DNA of 25,558 bases, from the IMG/VR virus record IMGVR_UViG_3300044715_000791, positions 1 through 25,558 of that record. One strand, given 5' to 3'. The translations under genes and the position numbers were made by a program. Numbering within the stretch: the first letter of the stretch is position 1; every line of letters starts with the position of its first letter. The stretch comes from a virus. The notes under the pieces were generated by a model. It was not told the DNA's origin and ran no database searches. It was given only the letters and a program-made list of their open reading frames with translations. Below are positions 16,045-25,208 of the stretch, in pieces.

Positions 16045-18552
16045 ATGAGTTTCAATCCGGAGGATAGGCTACCCAAGCCAATTAATAAAGTTCTGAATAC
16101 TAACGGTGAGCAATACGATCTCACTAACCCTAGATTCACAACTGCTGATGGGCTGGAGAATACTACGAAAATCCCTTTCTCTTCAACTGATGACTATTTT
16201 TCAACACAGGAAGCTGCTGAAGCTAGAGCACAGCAGATAGGATGCGGGGGATATCACACTGTCATCGTAGAGGGTAAGCTTTATTATAGACCCTGTGAAA
16301 CCGCTAATTACTATTCTATTAGAAAGCAGCAGTTAGATTCTGCTCTTAATTTTCAGTACATTGGTAACTATAGAGTTTTAACGTGGGACACTCCTTTTTT
16401 TGGCGTTAGAAAATACAAGGGGTGGATAATAGATGCTTCGTATAGCAATAATACAGGACCTAGTATAAACCCTAATGACGTTCTTGTTGAGTTTAGGTAT
16501 TCCATAGATGGTGAATCTTGGTCTCTTTGGTCAACTGTAGGTACAGCAATGAACAATTTCTCCAATACGGAGGCTGCTATTTTCGAAATAAGCCTGGATC
16601 CTGCAGATAAATTCTATCCGGAGTTTAGGTTTACCTCGGTTCTAATTAATCCCGACGGAACACTGGGGTATGAGTCTAATGAGCCAGTGGATCCTAACGT
16701 AACCATAGTGGATTTTCAATTGGATATTGAATATGATCTAGACTATTTGTCAAATGCATCATTGGATAATAAAGTTATAGCTCCTGCTCTGAGATGCTCT
16801 AATGAGTATACAAATAGACCAGTAGTATTTGACGATTGCAGATTCACTTTTAATCCTTATGCTGTTAATAGAGCGCTTAACCTTTATCAGGATCTAAGTA
16901 AAATAGTAAATAAGGTATTTGGGCTTGATGTTAACTATTATTCTGTGCAACCTCAGGCTAGGGGTAAGGATGTGATACTAAAGGAATATACGCTGTTCAA
17001 CGTTGTCGATGAGAAGTGTATAAAAGTTCTAGTTAACCAGAACCAATTTCCGGACAATAAAATTAACTACGATCCATTTGGTTTACAGTTCGATGAGCCC
17101 TTTGAGATACAGATAGACAGAAGGTATTTCGAGGGAATATTTGGAAATGGATCACAGCCTAGAAAAAGAGATATTATTTATTTCCCAATAACTAATAGAA
17201 TCTATGAGATAAATTCGACATATCTTTTCAGGGATTTCATGAATGCTCCCGTTTATTATAAGATCGAGCTAAAGAAATACCAGCCAAAGAGCAACACATA
17301 TTTCCAAGATCCAGCATACAAAGAGGAATTGGATGGCATTGCACTTACAACCCAGGAATTGTTTGGTGCTGAAGTAACTAGTGAGGAAGAAAAAGTAACA
17401 AAGAGGCAGCAATACAACGAGACAACATATGTTAGATCACAGGATCCCATTAGATCATACATCTATTACAATTTAGCTATCATTGGATATGATCTTAATA
17501 ATAACTGGACGATAGTTCTTAATAACTATTATGACCTTGAATCTTCATTCGTTGACAATTCAGAATTTACATCCGATCCATTTAAATACAGGAATGCCAT
17601 AAGATATAAGGACCTGCCTAAGCTTGGGCCTAAGGAAGAATTATCCCTAACAGCCTGGTGGAATTTGAGAAATGCTTACGATGATACAAAGCTTAGAAAG
17701 ATAGGCTTCCCTGTTATAAATGTGAATGTTTCTTCCTATACTGAATCGTATGTTGTTTATTCTACCTATCCAATAAAGCACAATCTTACGGCATGGAACA
17801 GTTACGCCGATAACCCTAATGGATATGTTGCAATACAGGGTGATTCTGCACACAGTGGGGGATATCTAGTAAGAAGTGTAATAGACGAATACACATTCAC
17901 CACAATAAATCAAAGCGTTGAATTTGACCCTGGAGTTACGGTATGGAAAATGCAAAAGGCTCAATCCCGTAACTTTCTTAGCGGACTTTATATGGAAGGC
18001 TTAGAATACAGGGGATTCAGGTTTGACCTAATCCACTCTGGATCGATTGAGCAAGATGTCACTAACTATATCCAGCAGGGTAGCTTCTATCTTAGACTTA
18101 ATAATGGCATAGAGATAAACTCCCCACTTCAATTCACAGCAAAACATGGTGAATGGTATTCTGTTGTGGTGAACGTTTCTAATAAGTATAAACAGATTTC
18201 AATAAATGCTTGGCAAATGTCATATGACCCGGTGAACCCTCAATCACAATCCAGTGAATTGATCAAGGTACATGAATACGTGCAAAGTTTGGATGCACCC
18301 GTTATATTCGATGCGCCTTCTAACATAGTAACAGATGTCAGCAGTCCTTTCTATGGAACAGATCAGAATTCCTATAAGGTGTTTACTTCCCCACTATATT
18401 TGTCAAATATAAGATTGTTCAAGAATATGATAGATATAGATAATCAATCAACCGTCTTAAATCAGAATATTGTAAGAGACACACAGCTTGCACACATTAT
18501 AGATAACGCTAAACCGCTTCTGAACGTTCCTAGATTTGTTCGTAGCCGTTAA
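16045..18552 (+). CDS. Large virion structural protein, neck (gp14)-like with a LamG-like C-terminus
   Basis: The protein has 835 residues. The middle part (about 350-425) carries EPFEIQIDRRYFEGIFG, RKRDIIYFPITNRIYEIN and YYKIELKKYQPKSNT, resembling T4-like neck protein gp14, a connector between head and tail. T4 gp14 is about 256 residues, so most of this protein is extra. Residues about 120-240 look like a beta-sandwich (VEFRYSIDGESWSLW), and residues about 520-820 look like a laminin-G/concanavalin-type domain (LSLTAWWNLRN, GEWYSVVVNVSNKY, LSNIRLFKNM). Those extra domains could decorate the neck and bind glycans. Its place directly before the terminase genes matches the gp13-gp14-gp15-gp16-gp17 order in T4. 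The gp14 assignment is moderate; structural protein is firm. Confidence 0.65.
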   Translation: MSFNPEDRLPKPINKVLNTNGEQYDLTNPRFTTADGLENTTKIPFSSTDDYFSTQEAAEARAQQIGCGGYHTVIVEGKLYYRPCETANYYSIRKQQLDSALNFQYIGNYRVLTWDTPFFGVRKYKGWIIDASYSNNTGPSINPNDVLVEFRYSIDGESWSLWSTVGTAMNNFSNTEAAIFEISLDPADKFYPEFRFTSVLINPDGTLGYESNEPVDPNVTIVDFQLDIEYDLDYLSNASLDNKVIAPALRCSNEYTNRPVVFDDCRFTFNPYAVNRALNLYQDLSKIVNKVFGLDVNYYSVQPQARGKDVILKEYTLFNVVDEKCIKVLVNQNQFPDNKINYDPFGLQFDEPFEIQIDRRYFEGIFGNGSQPRKRDIIYFPITNRIYEINSTYLFRDFMNAPVYYKIELKKYQPKSNTYFQDPAYKEELDGIALTTQELFGAEVTSEEEKVTKRQQYNETTYVRSQDPIRSYIYYNLAIIGYDLNNNWTIVLNNYYDLESSFVDNSEFTSDPFKYRNAIRYKDLPKLGPKEELSLTAWWNLRNAYDDTKLRKIGFPVINVNVSSYTESYVVYSTYPIKHNLTAWNSYADNPNGYVAIQGDSAHSGGYLVRSVIDEYTFTTINQSVEFDPGVTVWKMQKAQSRNFLSGLYMEGLEYRGFRFDLIHSGSIEQDVTNYIQQGSFYLRLNNGIEINSPLQFTAKHGEWYSVVVNVSNKYKQISINAWQMSYDPVNPQSQSSELIKVHEYVQSLDAPVIFDAPSNIVTDVSSPFYGTDQNSYKVFTSPLYLSNIRLFKNMIDIDNQSTVLNQNIVRDTQLAHIIDNAKPLLNVPRFVRSR

Positions 18553-18564
18553 TTTTTTTAATTT

Positions 18565-19344
18565 ATGCCACGTAGAAAACCAAAGATGAGCAAGGTCGTC
18601 GAGGAAAAAATCAAAGAAACCCTCGATTCAATAATACTTGATGAGAATTTAGATTCAGTAGAAACTGGAACTGGAGAATTACCGAGATTAAAAACAACGG
18701 TGCAGATGGATTTTGAGGAGGAAAAAATATCCGCTGCAAGGGATGCCAAGTCTTTGCTGGATTCCTTAGCCATGTTCTACCTTGATGATTCTGGTGAAGA
18801 TAATAACCCTTATCTTGAATACCGTAAGAAAATAGATTCTATGAACATCTCTTCTATGACATTTCAGCTTAAGAGTGCACAGCATGCTATAACTAAGTTA
18901 TTGGAAGAAATAGACATGGGTAATATGACACCTAGACTTTTCGAGGTTTTAGCTCAGCTACAGGGACAGGTTATCCAGATATCTAAAGATCACCAGGCTT
19001 ATCTTGATAAAATGGAAAAAAGCTACAAGGTAATGAAGGGGGACATTGATCAGAAGAATTACAACGGAGCTGTTAGAATAGGGCCAGACGGGAATTACAC
19101 AGAACCAGCGAAAGGATTAGGTGACGGATCAGGAATTAAGGTACGAGGAACAAGAGGATTGATGGAGAATCTGAGAGATCTAATAGGTGCTGAAATAGTA
19201 GACGTTAAACCAGAGGAGATCAAGCCAGGAGCTGTTGTTAATGCTAGAGATAAGATAAGGATGGACGCCGAAGAGAAGGGATACGAGGGTGAAATACCAG
19301 AGGGCGGGGACGATCTTCAGATAGAGGATGATCTTTTTAATTAA
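18565..19344 (+). CDS. Terminase small subunit (gp16-like)
   Basis: The protein has 259 residues. The core, about 92-155, has two predicted helices (MTFQLKSAQHAITKLLEEID, then TPRLFEVLAQLQGQVIQISK and DHQAYLDKMEKSYKVM) that line up in pattern with the oligomerising coiled coil of T4 gp16. The N-terminal 40 residues are basic then acidic, and the C-terminus is acidic and ends DDLQIEDDLFN. Small terminases of this type form rings that regulate the packaging motor and recognise DNA. It is longer than T4 gp16 (164 residues). It lies just before the large subunit, with a 5-base gap, and both genes have a TTAATTTTT-type leader before ATG. The function rests on this pattern and synteny. Confidence 0.75.
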   Translation: MPRRKPKMSKVVEEKIKETLDSIILDENLDSVETGTGELPRLKTTVQMDFEEEKISAARDAKSLLDSLAMFYLDDSGEDNNPYLEYRKKIDSMNISSMTFQLKSAQHAITKLLEEIDMGNMTPRLFEVLAQLQGQVIQISKDHQAYLDKMEKSYKVMKGDIDQKNYNGAVRIGPDGNYTEPAKGLGDGSGIKVRGTRGLMENLRDLIGAEIVDVKPEEIKPGAVVNARDKIRMDAEEKGYEGEIPEGGDDLQIEDDLFN

Positions 19345-19349
19345 TTTTT

Positions 19350-21194
19350 ATGGCGGAAGAAACAAACAAGAATCAGCCGGAGCTAAATGATGGTAATTAT
19401 TGGAGCACGGCTAAAGTTAACGAGTTACTCAGAAAAGCAGACGAGGAAGGGCTAGATTTCAAGAGTGTAGATAATCCTTTCCATGACAATAATCCTGAGC
19501 TAAGAAGATCTAATGTACTATTCGAGTACACACAGGAGGAGATAATAGAAATTGACAAGTGCGCAAGGGACGTTATCTACTTTTCAAAATATTGTCAGGT
19601 TGTGACCGATACGGGTCTTGCTTATATTACTCTGAGGGAATACCAAGAATCGGTATTAAGAGAATATCAGGCCAATAGATTTAATATATTTCTAGCACCC
19701 CGGCAGGTTGGTAAATCCATAATGTCCGCTGTTTTTCTGGTGTGGTTTTTACTTTTCAACCACGATAAAAATGCGATGATCCTGGCAAACGTTGGTGACA
19801 CAGCAGAGGAATTGATGGATAAGATAAAGGCCATAATAAAAGGATTGCCTTTCTTTCTGAAGCCCGGAATGATGGTCAATAATGTAATGTCTGTGCGTTT
19901 TGATAACGGCTGTAGGGTTATTGCTAAAACGACCACTAAGACATCCGGTATCGGTTTTACTATTCATTTTTTATACATGGACGAGTTTGCTCACATTAAC
20001 TCATCCTTTATGGAAGCTTTCTTCAGGTCTACGTACCCCACGGTATCTTCCTCGAAGGTGTCCCGAATCATTATAACATCTACACCAAATGGAATGAATA
20101 AGTTCTATGAGATGTATATGAGCGCTGTTAAGAAAGAGAACACGTTCAATCCAATTAGGGTTGATTGGTGGCAGGTACCTGGTAGGGACGATGTGTGGAA
20201 ACAGAATGAAATATCTAACCTTGGATCCGAGGAGCTATTTAATCAGGAGTACGGTAATCAGTTCTTAAGCTCCTCTACTTTGCTACTTGGATCACAGGAG
20301 TTACAGAAGATAAAAAGAAACGAGGTAGAGTATTTATGGAGGGAGATTGATGAATTTCATTACTCTGACGTAAATTATGAGAATTTTCTATGGCATCCTA
20401 AATTTGATATAGATAGTGCTGCAGAAGGGAATAAAAAATATGTTGTATCCGTAGATCTCTCAGGTGGAAACAAGGGTGATTTTACAGTCATTAATGTTTT
20501 TAAGGTCTCTCCTCTTCCAAAGAAAGTGATAGAAAGAATAGGAGAATTTGAGGACGAGGGTGATTTCTTTGGCCTTATTCAGGTTGGTATATTAAGGGAC
20601 AACGAGATAAAACTGGAGGATGTAGTTAAGATACTTAGAATACTGGTAAAGAATGTACTAGGTGTCGAATCTGTGAAAATAGCTCTTGAGATAAATTACA
20701 AGGGAGAGCTTCTGGTTGATAAGTTTCTTGCTGACGAGGATCTTTTTGAGGAAATTTTTGTTTACACTAAGCATTCTGAATCTGCTAGATCTTCTAAAGC
20801 TGGTATAAAATACAATGAAAAGAACAAGATGAAAAACTGTGAGCAGCTCAGAACACTTGTTAGAGCAGACAGAATATTGGTGAATGATAAGAAATGGACA
20901 GTACCTGAGCTATTCACATTCGGGCTGAATTCAAGAGGAACATATTCCAGCCAAACAGGTCATGATGACGTTGCTATGTCCCTGGTTAATCTCTCCTCTG
21001 CTTTTGAAAGTGGCGATTTCTACCAACTGGTCGGAGAACTTTTTGATGCGATGGAAACCCCATATAAAGGATTAATATTAAATAAAATGGGGGAAACCGG
21101 GCAATCCCAATCTTCTGATGAATTTGGATTCGGAAACCAAGGTCCTTCTACCAAGGACGGAAAAAGCTTTAGGGACTTTAGTTCCATGATGTAG
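19350..21194 (+). CDS. Terminase large subunit (gp17-like ATPase-nuclease)
   Basis: The protein has 614 residues, close to T4 gp17 (610). Walker A is APRQVGKS (116-123), Walker B is FLYMDEFAH with D211/E212, and the coupling motif is ITSTPNG (242-248). The C-terminal RNase H-like nuclease has three acidic residues in the expected order: D369 in SVDLSGG, E447 in ALEINYKGE, and D539/D540 in TGHDDVAMSL. It would power DNA translocation into the prohead and cut the concatemer, docking on the portal. The start ATG follows the small-subunit stop by five bases. All catalytic residues I expect are present, so the gene looks intact. It ends with a low-complexity Gln/Ser/Gly/Asp tail. Confidence 0.97.
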   Translation: MAEETNKNQPELNDGNYWSTAKVNELLRKADEEGLDFKSVDNPFHDNNPELRRSNVLFEYTQEEIIEIDKCARDVIYFSKYCQVVTDTGLAYITLREYQESVLREYQANRFNIFLAPRQVGKSIMSAVFLVWFLLFNHDKNAMILANVGDTAEELMDKIKAIIKGLPFFLKPGMMVNNVMSVRFDNGCRVIAKTTTKTSGIGFTIHFLYMDEFAHINSSFMEAFFRSTYPTVSSSKVSRIIITSTPNGMNKFYEMYMSAVKKENTFNPIRVDWWQVPGRDDVWKQNEISNLGSEELFNQEYGNQFLSSSTLLLGSQELQKIKRNEVEYLWREIDEFHYSDVNYENFLWHPKFDIDSAAEGNKKYVVSVDLSGGNKGDFTVINVFKVSPLPKKVIERIGEFEDEGDFFGLIQVGILRDNEIKLEDVVKILRILVKNVLGVESVKIALEINYKGELLVDKFLADEDLFEEIFVYTKHSESARSSKAGIKYNEKNKMKNCEQLRTLVRADRILVNDKKWTVPELFTFGLNSRGTYSSQTGHDDVAMSLVNLSSAFESGDFYQLVGELFDAMETPYKGLILNKMGETGQSQSSDEFGFGNQGPSTKDGKSFRDFSSMM

Positions 21195-21217
21195 ACCCTT
21201 CTTTTTCTAATTTGGTT

Positions 21218-21232
21218 TGATATATAGACAAA
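21218..21232 (+). promoter_or_regulatory. Putative phage late promoter, copy 2
   Basis: TGATATATAGACAAA differs at one base from the copy at 16005 and lies 24 bases upstream of the sheath ATG. The 62-bp gap after the terminase has no gene and no clear hairpin. An A-rich leader follows (AAGAAGAAAAAAATC), typical where no Shine-Dalgarno sequence is used. Confidence 0.5.
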
Positions 21233-21256
21233 GAAGAAAAAAATCATAAAGAAATA

Positions 21257-24200
21257 ATGGCACAAAAAATTAAAATCGACTATTCACAATTTAGAGCATC
21301 GGGCGTTTACACCCTGGAATTTGACAGTTCCGCTAGTGTTATATTAACGTCTACCACTATAAGATTGGTAGTTGGATTCTCTAACAAGGGCCCATTCAAC
21401 ACACCGGTTTACATACCGGATGCATCTACAATGATCTCGATTTTTGGTGATATTGATAGATCACTAGAAAATAGAGGATCTTTCTTCCAAAGATCTATAC
21501 TAACCTGCTTGAATGCGGGACCAGTTTTTGCTTTAAATTTATTGAAGCTTAATGATGATTTAGACAGTGCTACTCCTGATGTTGTTGATTACAGATCTTA
21601 TTCTGTTGACACTGAACAATTTAATGGTATTTTAACAAGTAAACTATACTCGTCTTTTTATAACAAAGAGAGATTTTGGTTTGCTTCAACTGAATACTTC
21701 TTGGCCACATTGAGCTTACTAGATCAAGGAAGATTACTTAACCTTGTTAATCTTGGTCAACAGCCAATGAGTGTTATCATAAGAAAGTCCACTGACTCGA
21801 CAACGCCAATAAAGGGATATAATATCTTCGCTATAGATTGGTATGGTGCTGATAATGTGCCTAGTTTTATGCACCCTTATGATTACATTCAGGATTATTT
21901 CATTGATGTTATTGCAGTTTCTGGTAGTTGGACTAATTACCCGCAGCTTTCTGTGGATCCTCAATGGAGCCAATATTTTACAGCCAATGGATTTATTAAG
22001 AGCCAGATGGATAATTTCCTTAATAATCCTAATGTTCAGCTTCTTGTTTATCAAACAGGATGTATTATACCTGATTTTACCGATTTGAATGGAGTTAATC
22101 AGTACATCCAAACGTTGGTTAATAGTGATACTGCTTCAACCGGTTTATTCTGTGCCGTAGACGAAAAGGCATTTGATGATATTTGTAATAATGTTTATAG
22201 GATAGATCTTGTAGGTAATAACCTTATCGACGAATTAACATCAGATAGAGACCTACTAAGCCCAAGACTTGATTTCTTAAGTTACGATCAAGCTTTATTG
22301 GCTGATTATTTATACACTGAAGCAAATTACGGAGTTACTGGTGCATCCGGTGCAACTGGTGGTAATATGTACGTTGGCACTTTATTCGATCCGATCACAT
22401 TTGGAGCTACCGGTGGTACAACAGACAAGGGTCTTTACGCAAATACATTCCAGGCTTACGATCCGAATTCATTTGATGGTGGATATCACTATATCATTAC
22501 AGGTACAGGGGGAGCACCTCCTTTAACGACATCTCAGAAATCTTCTCTTAAAACATTCTGTGATATTTCTTCTTCGGCTGATCAGAAATTTATTATAGGT
22601 AAAGCTACTATACCTGCTGGTGTAACGGGATCTGTTCCTTCAAGTTTCGGAGGTCCAAACACAACCCAACTAGTTAAGCTTAAGATAGCTTTAACTAAGA
22701 CTTCTAATTCGGAAGTTAAAATTCTATGGCAACATCCGTTAGATACTGCTTTCTATAGATCTCAAGGTATTACAGTTGAGCCTTGGTCTTACCTGCAACA
22801 AGTTCCTATTGATCCTGATATTGCATTTCTAAATTCCGGTGTTGGTGTATATCAATTTGGATGGGCTGATAGAGTAGGTGAGGAGGCTATACTAAACCCA
22901 GACGGAGCAGGAGTAACAGGATCAGGATTCCCGAATGGATATTCTAACTCTTTGATAGCGTATTCTATGTCTAACCCTTATATCGATTTCCAATATAATG
23001 AGACCGCAGATGGCGATATTATTTGGAAAAATTCAGACGGAACTGACATTCAATATCTGGATTACCAAAGCTTGGTTGATGTAGATGGATTTCCTTATGT
23101 AGCGGTTAGATCTTTTAGTAATACTTCTAGAGACATTACTAGCCTAGAAGATATTGCTGCCTTTGGTGCTTCTTATGCCTCAGATAATGTAGGCCTCCCA
23201 GTTTCTGCAGATAAGCTAGACATCATATCACAAAATGGAAACATAAACGAATACCTTAATGTTATAACTAGGGTAGATGCCACAACGTTTACTATAGGTT
23301 TAGACGCTCTTGGCAACGTTCCTTTAGCAGTGGGTGATTGGATAGTTTCTACTGACCTTAACATATGTTTAGATGATGCGGGGACAAGGCAGTCTAGATT
23401 AGGAAAGATCACTACAGTTTCTGCTACAACAACTAGCGGTGTCTATAGAGTAACTTGTGCTAGACCAGTACTTTATTACTCAGGAACACCCCTAAGAGTT
23501 CAGAAGTTCACATCGATTGAGGATTTCACTACATCTTTTGATTTCACATACTTCCAAGGTTTCACTATGACCGAAAGGCATAGACCAAATGGAACTGATG
23601 CTAGACTAACTGAGATACTAGATGTACTTTACAATACAGATCTTGCTATAGCGCTTGCTAATAAGGACGCTATAACTTACAGATACATTATTGATACATT
23701 CGGTGGACAAATACTTCCTAATTCTAAGTATCAATTGAGTAAGTTGGCGATGATGAGACAGCAATCTCTTGCTATCATCAATGCGCCTTCTACTGCTCAA
23801 TTCCAGGCTTCTACAGATCCTAGATTTACTGATGCACCTACAGCTACTAATCCTAAGCCTCTGTTAAACACTGCTTATATAGCTTCCGGAGGTAATCTAT
23901 CCTTGAATCCTACATATACATTCAGTCTTCCTTCCGAAGCTGATGGAGCTAAATTCTGTGCATTCTACTCACCTTACATCACTATAAGGGAGTCAAACAG
24001 AAACGTAAACGTTCCACCGGCAGCTTTAGTTTCTAATAATTTCATTAGAAAATTTGCGACAGGTGAGCCTTATGCAATAGTAGCAGGCCAAAAAAGAGGG
24101 GTTCTTTCAGGACAAACTATAGTAGGTGTTGAATATGATTATAGTGATGCAGACAGAGGAAATTTAGAGCCATTCGGGATAAATCCTATCATCAGAAGAA

Positions 24201-24598
24201 AAGGGATTGGTGTAGTTATATTCGGTAACGGAACTGCTTATCAACAAGTTAACTCTGCATTCAGCCTTGTTCACGTTAGAGATTTGCTCATCAGCATTGA
24301 AACTGACACCAATCAAATTCTTTCTAACTATCTGTTTGACTTCAACGAGGATTCAATCAGACTTGAAATTAAGACTTTGGTTGATAATTACTTAGACGGA
24401 GTAAGAGCAGGAGGTGGTATTTATGCTTATAAGACCATCATGGATGCTACTAACAATACACCAGCGATCATTGATATGAACATGGGGGTTATTGACATCA
24501 TCATCGAGCCTGCAAGAGGTATACAGAAATTCATAAACAGAATCACTGTAACTAGAACAGGCGGTATAGCTGCTGGCGGATTCATACAGTTTGTATAA
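21257..24598 (+). CDS. Contractile tail sheath protein (gp18-like), oversized
   Basis: The protein has 1113 residues. The N-terminus (GVYTLEFDSSASVILTS, RLVVGFSNKGPFNTPVYI) and C-terminus (RDLLISIETDTNQILSNYLF, VRAGGGIYAYKTIMDATNN, IEPARGIQKFINRI) have the conserved core of T4-type sheath proteins, which form the helical sheath around the tail tube and contract on infection. T4 gp18 has 659 residues; here the middle (about 340-760) holds added material, including Gly-rich loops (VTGASGATGG) and a beta-rich insert near 650-745. Inserted domains in sheaths usually sit on the outside of the tail. A late promoter-like motif precedes it, and the tube gene follows 40 bases after its stop. Confidence 0.93.
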   Translation: MAQKIKIDYSQFRASGVYTLEFDSSASVILTSTTIRLVVGFSNKGPFNTPVYIPDASTMISIFGDIDRSLENRGSFFQRSILTCLNAGPVFALNLLKLNDDLDSATPDVVDYRSYSVDTEQFNGILTSKLYSSFYNKERFWFASTEYFLATLSLLDQGRLLNLVNLGQQPMSVIIRKSTDSTTPIKGYNIFAIDWYGADNVPSFMHPYDYIQDYFIDVIAVSGSWTNYPQLSVDPQWSQYFTANGFIKSQMDNFLNNPNVQLLVYQTGCIIPDFTDLNGVNQYIQTLVNSDTASTGLFCAVDEKAFDDICNNVYRIDLVGNNLIDELTSDRDLLSPRLDFLSYDQALLADYLYTEANYGVTGASGATGGNMYVGTLFDPITFGATGGTTDKGLYANTFQAYDPNSFDGGYHYIITGTGGAPPLTTSQKSSLKTFCDISSSADQKFIIGKATIPAGVTGSVPSSFGGPNTTQLVKLKIALTKTSNSEVKILWQHPLDTAFYRSQGITVEPWSYLQQVPIDPDIAFLNSGVGVYQFGWADRVGEEAILNPDGAGVTGSGFPNGYSNSLIAYSMSNPYIDFQYNETADGDIIWKNSDGTDIQYLDYQSLVDVDGFPYVAVRSFSNTSRDITSLEDIAAFGASYASDNVGLPVSADKLDIISQNGNINEYLNVITRVDATTFTIGLDALGNVPLAVGDWIVSTDLNICLDDAGTRQSRLGKITTVSATTTSGVYRVTCARPVLYYSGTPLRVQKFTSIEDFTTSFDFTYFQGFTMTERHRPNGTDARLTEILDVLYNTDLAIALANKDAITYRYIIDTFGGQILPNSKYQLSKLAMMRQQSLAIINAPSTAQFQASTDPRFTDAPTATNPKPLLNTAYIASGGNLSLNPTYTFSLPSEADGAKFCAFYSPYITIRESNRNVNVPPAALVSNNFIRKFATGEPYAIVAGQKRGVLSGQTIVGVEYDYSDADRGNLEPFGINPIIRRKGIGVVIFGNGTAYQQVNSAFSLVHVRDLLISIETDTNQILSNYLFDFNEDSIRLEIKTLVDNYLDGVRAGGGIYAYKTIMDATNNTPAIIDMNMGVIDIIIEPARGIQKFINRITVTRTGGIAAGGFIQFV

Positions 24599-24638
24599 AA
24601 TTTGATCACTCAGAAGCAAATAGATAAATAGTTAGTAT

Positions 24639-25193
24639 ATGGCAGGCTTACCACATTTTTCAAACTCGATCTCATCGATGAATAACTTTGAACCGGTTTA
24701 CTTAAACCAGTTTGAGGTAGTAATAAATCCACCAGCTGCTGTAGCTGGTGGACCTATTCTTTTACAGCACGTAACCAAGGTTTCTGGTATGGATGTAGAT
24801 AAAAATCCAGCGCCTGTAGCTCAGAAGTACAAGTTTGCAAAAAGAAACTACGCGGGAGCTAAACCAGATACTACTGGAATGACTCTTTCCATGAGTTTCA
24901 CTGTTAACTTGAACGATGCTAATTCTATGTATGTTTTTAAAACACTAAGACAATGGACGGATCTTATTTATAATCCTCTAACTGGAGCAATGGGTGTTAA
25001 GAACGACTACGTAGGATCAATAGTTATCTCAATCTTTAATAAAAACGGTGACGTTTTTAAAAGAGTAGTTTGTAAAGACTGTTTCCCTGTGAGTTTTATT
25101 TCCCCAATGAATCTAAGCTATGCAGCAGAAGAGGTTTGGAAGATAGATAATTTGGAATGGGCAGTGGATTATTGGGAAGATCTATTCCTATAA
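24639..25193 (+). CDS. Tail tube protein (gp19-like), copy 1
   Basis: The protein has 184 residues, near the 163 of T4 gp19. It has the conserved N-terminal PVYLNQFEVVINPP, a VTKVSGMDVD strand, NYAGAKPDTTGMTLSMSF, VFKTLRQWTDLIYNP and a C-terminal EVWKIDNLEWAVDYWEDLF. Tail tube subunits stack as hexamers inside the sheath and guide DNA. The order sheath then tube is the T4 order. The 40-base gap upstream is A/T-rich with AGATAAATAG but lacks the motif seen before the sheath. A paralogue follows 15 bases after the stop. Confidence 0.93.
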   Translation: MAGLPHFSNSISSMNNFEPVYLNQFEVVINPPAAVAGGPILLQHVTKVSGMDVDKNPAPVAQKYKFAKRNYAGAKPDTTGMTLSMSFTVNLNDANSMYVFKTLRQWTDLIYNPLTGAMGVKNDYVGSIVISIFNKNGDVFKRVVCKDCFPVSFISPMNLSYAAEEVWKIDNLEWAVDYWEDLFL

Positions 25194-25208
25194 AAAAATT
25201 AAGAAGAA

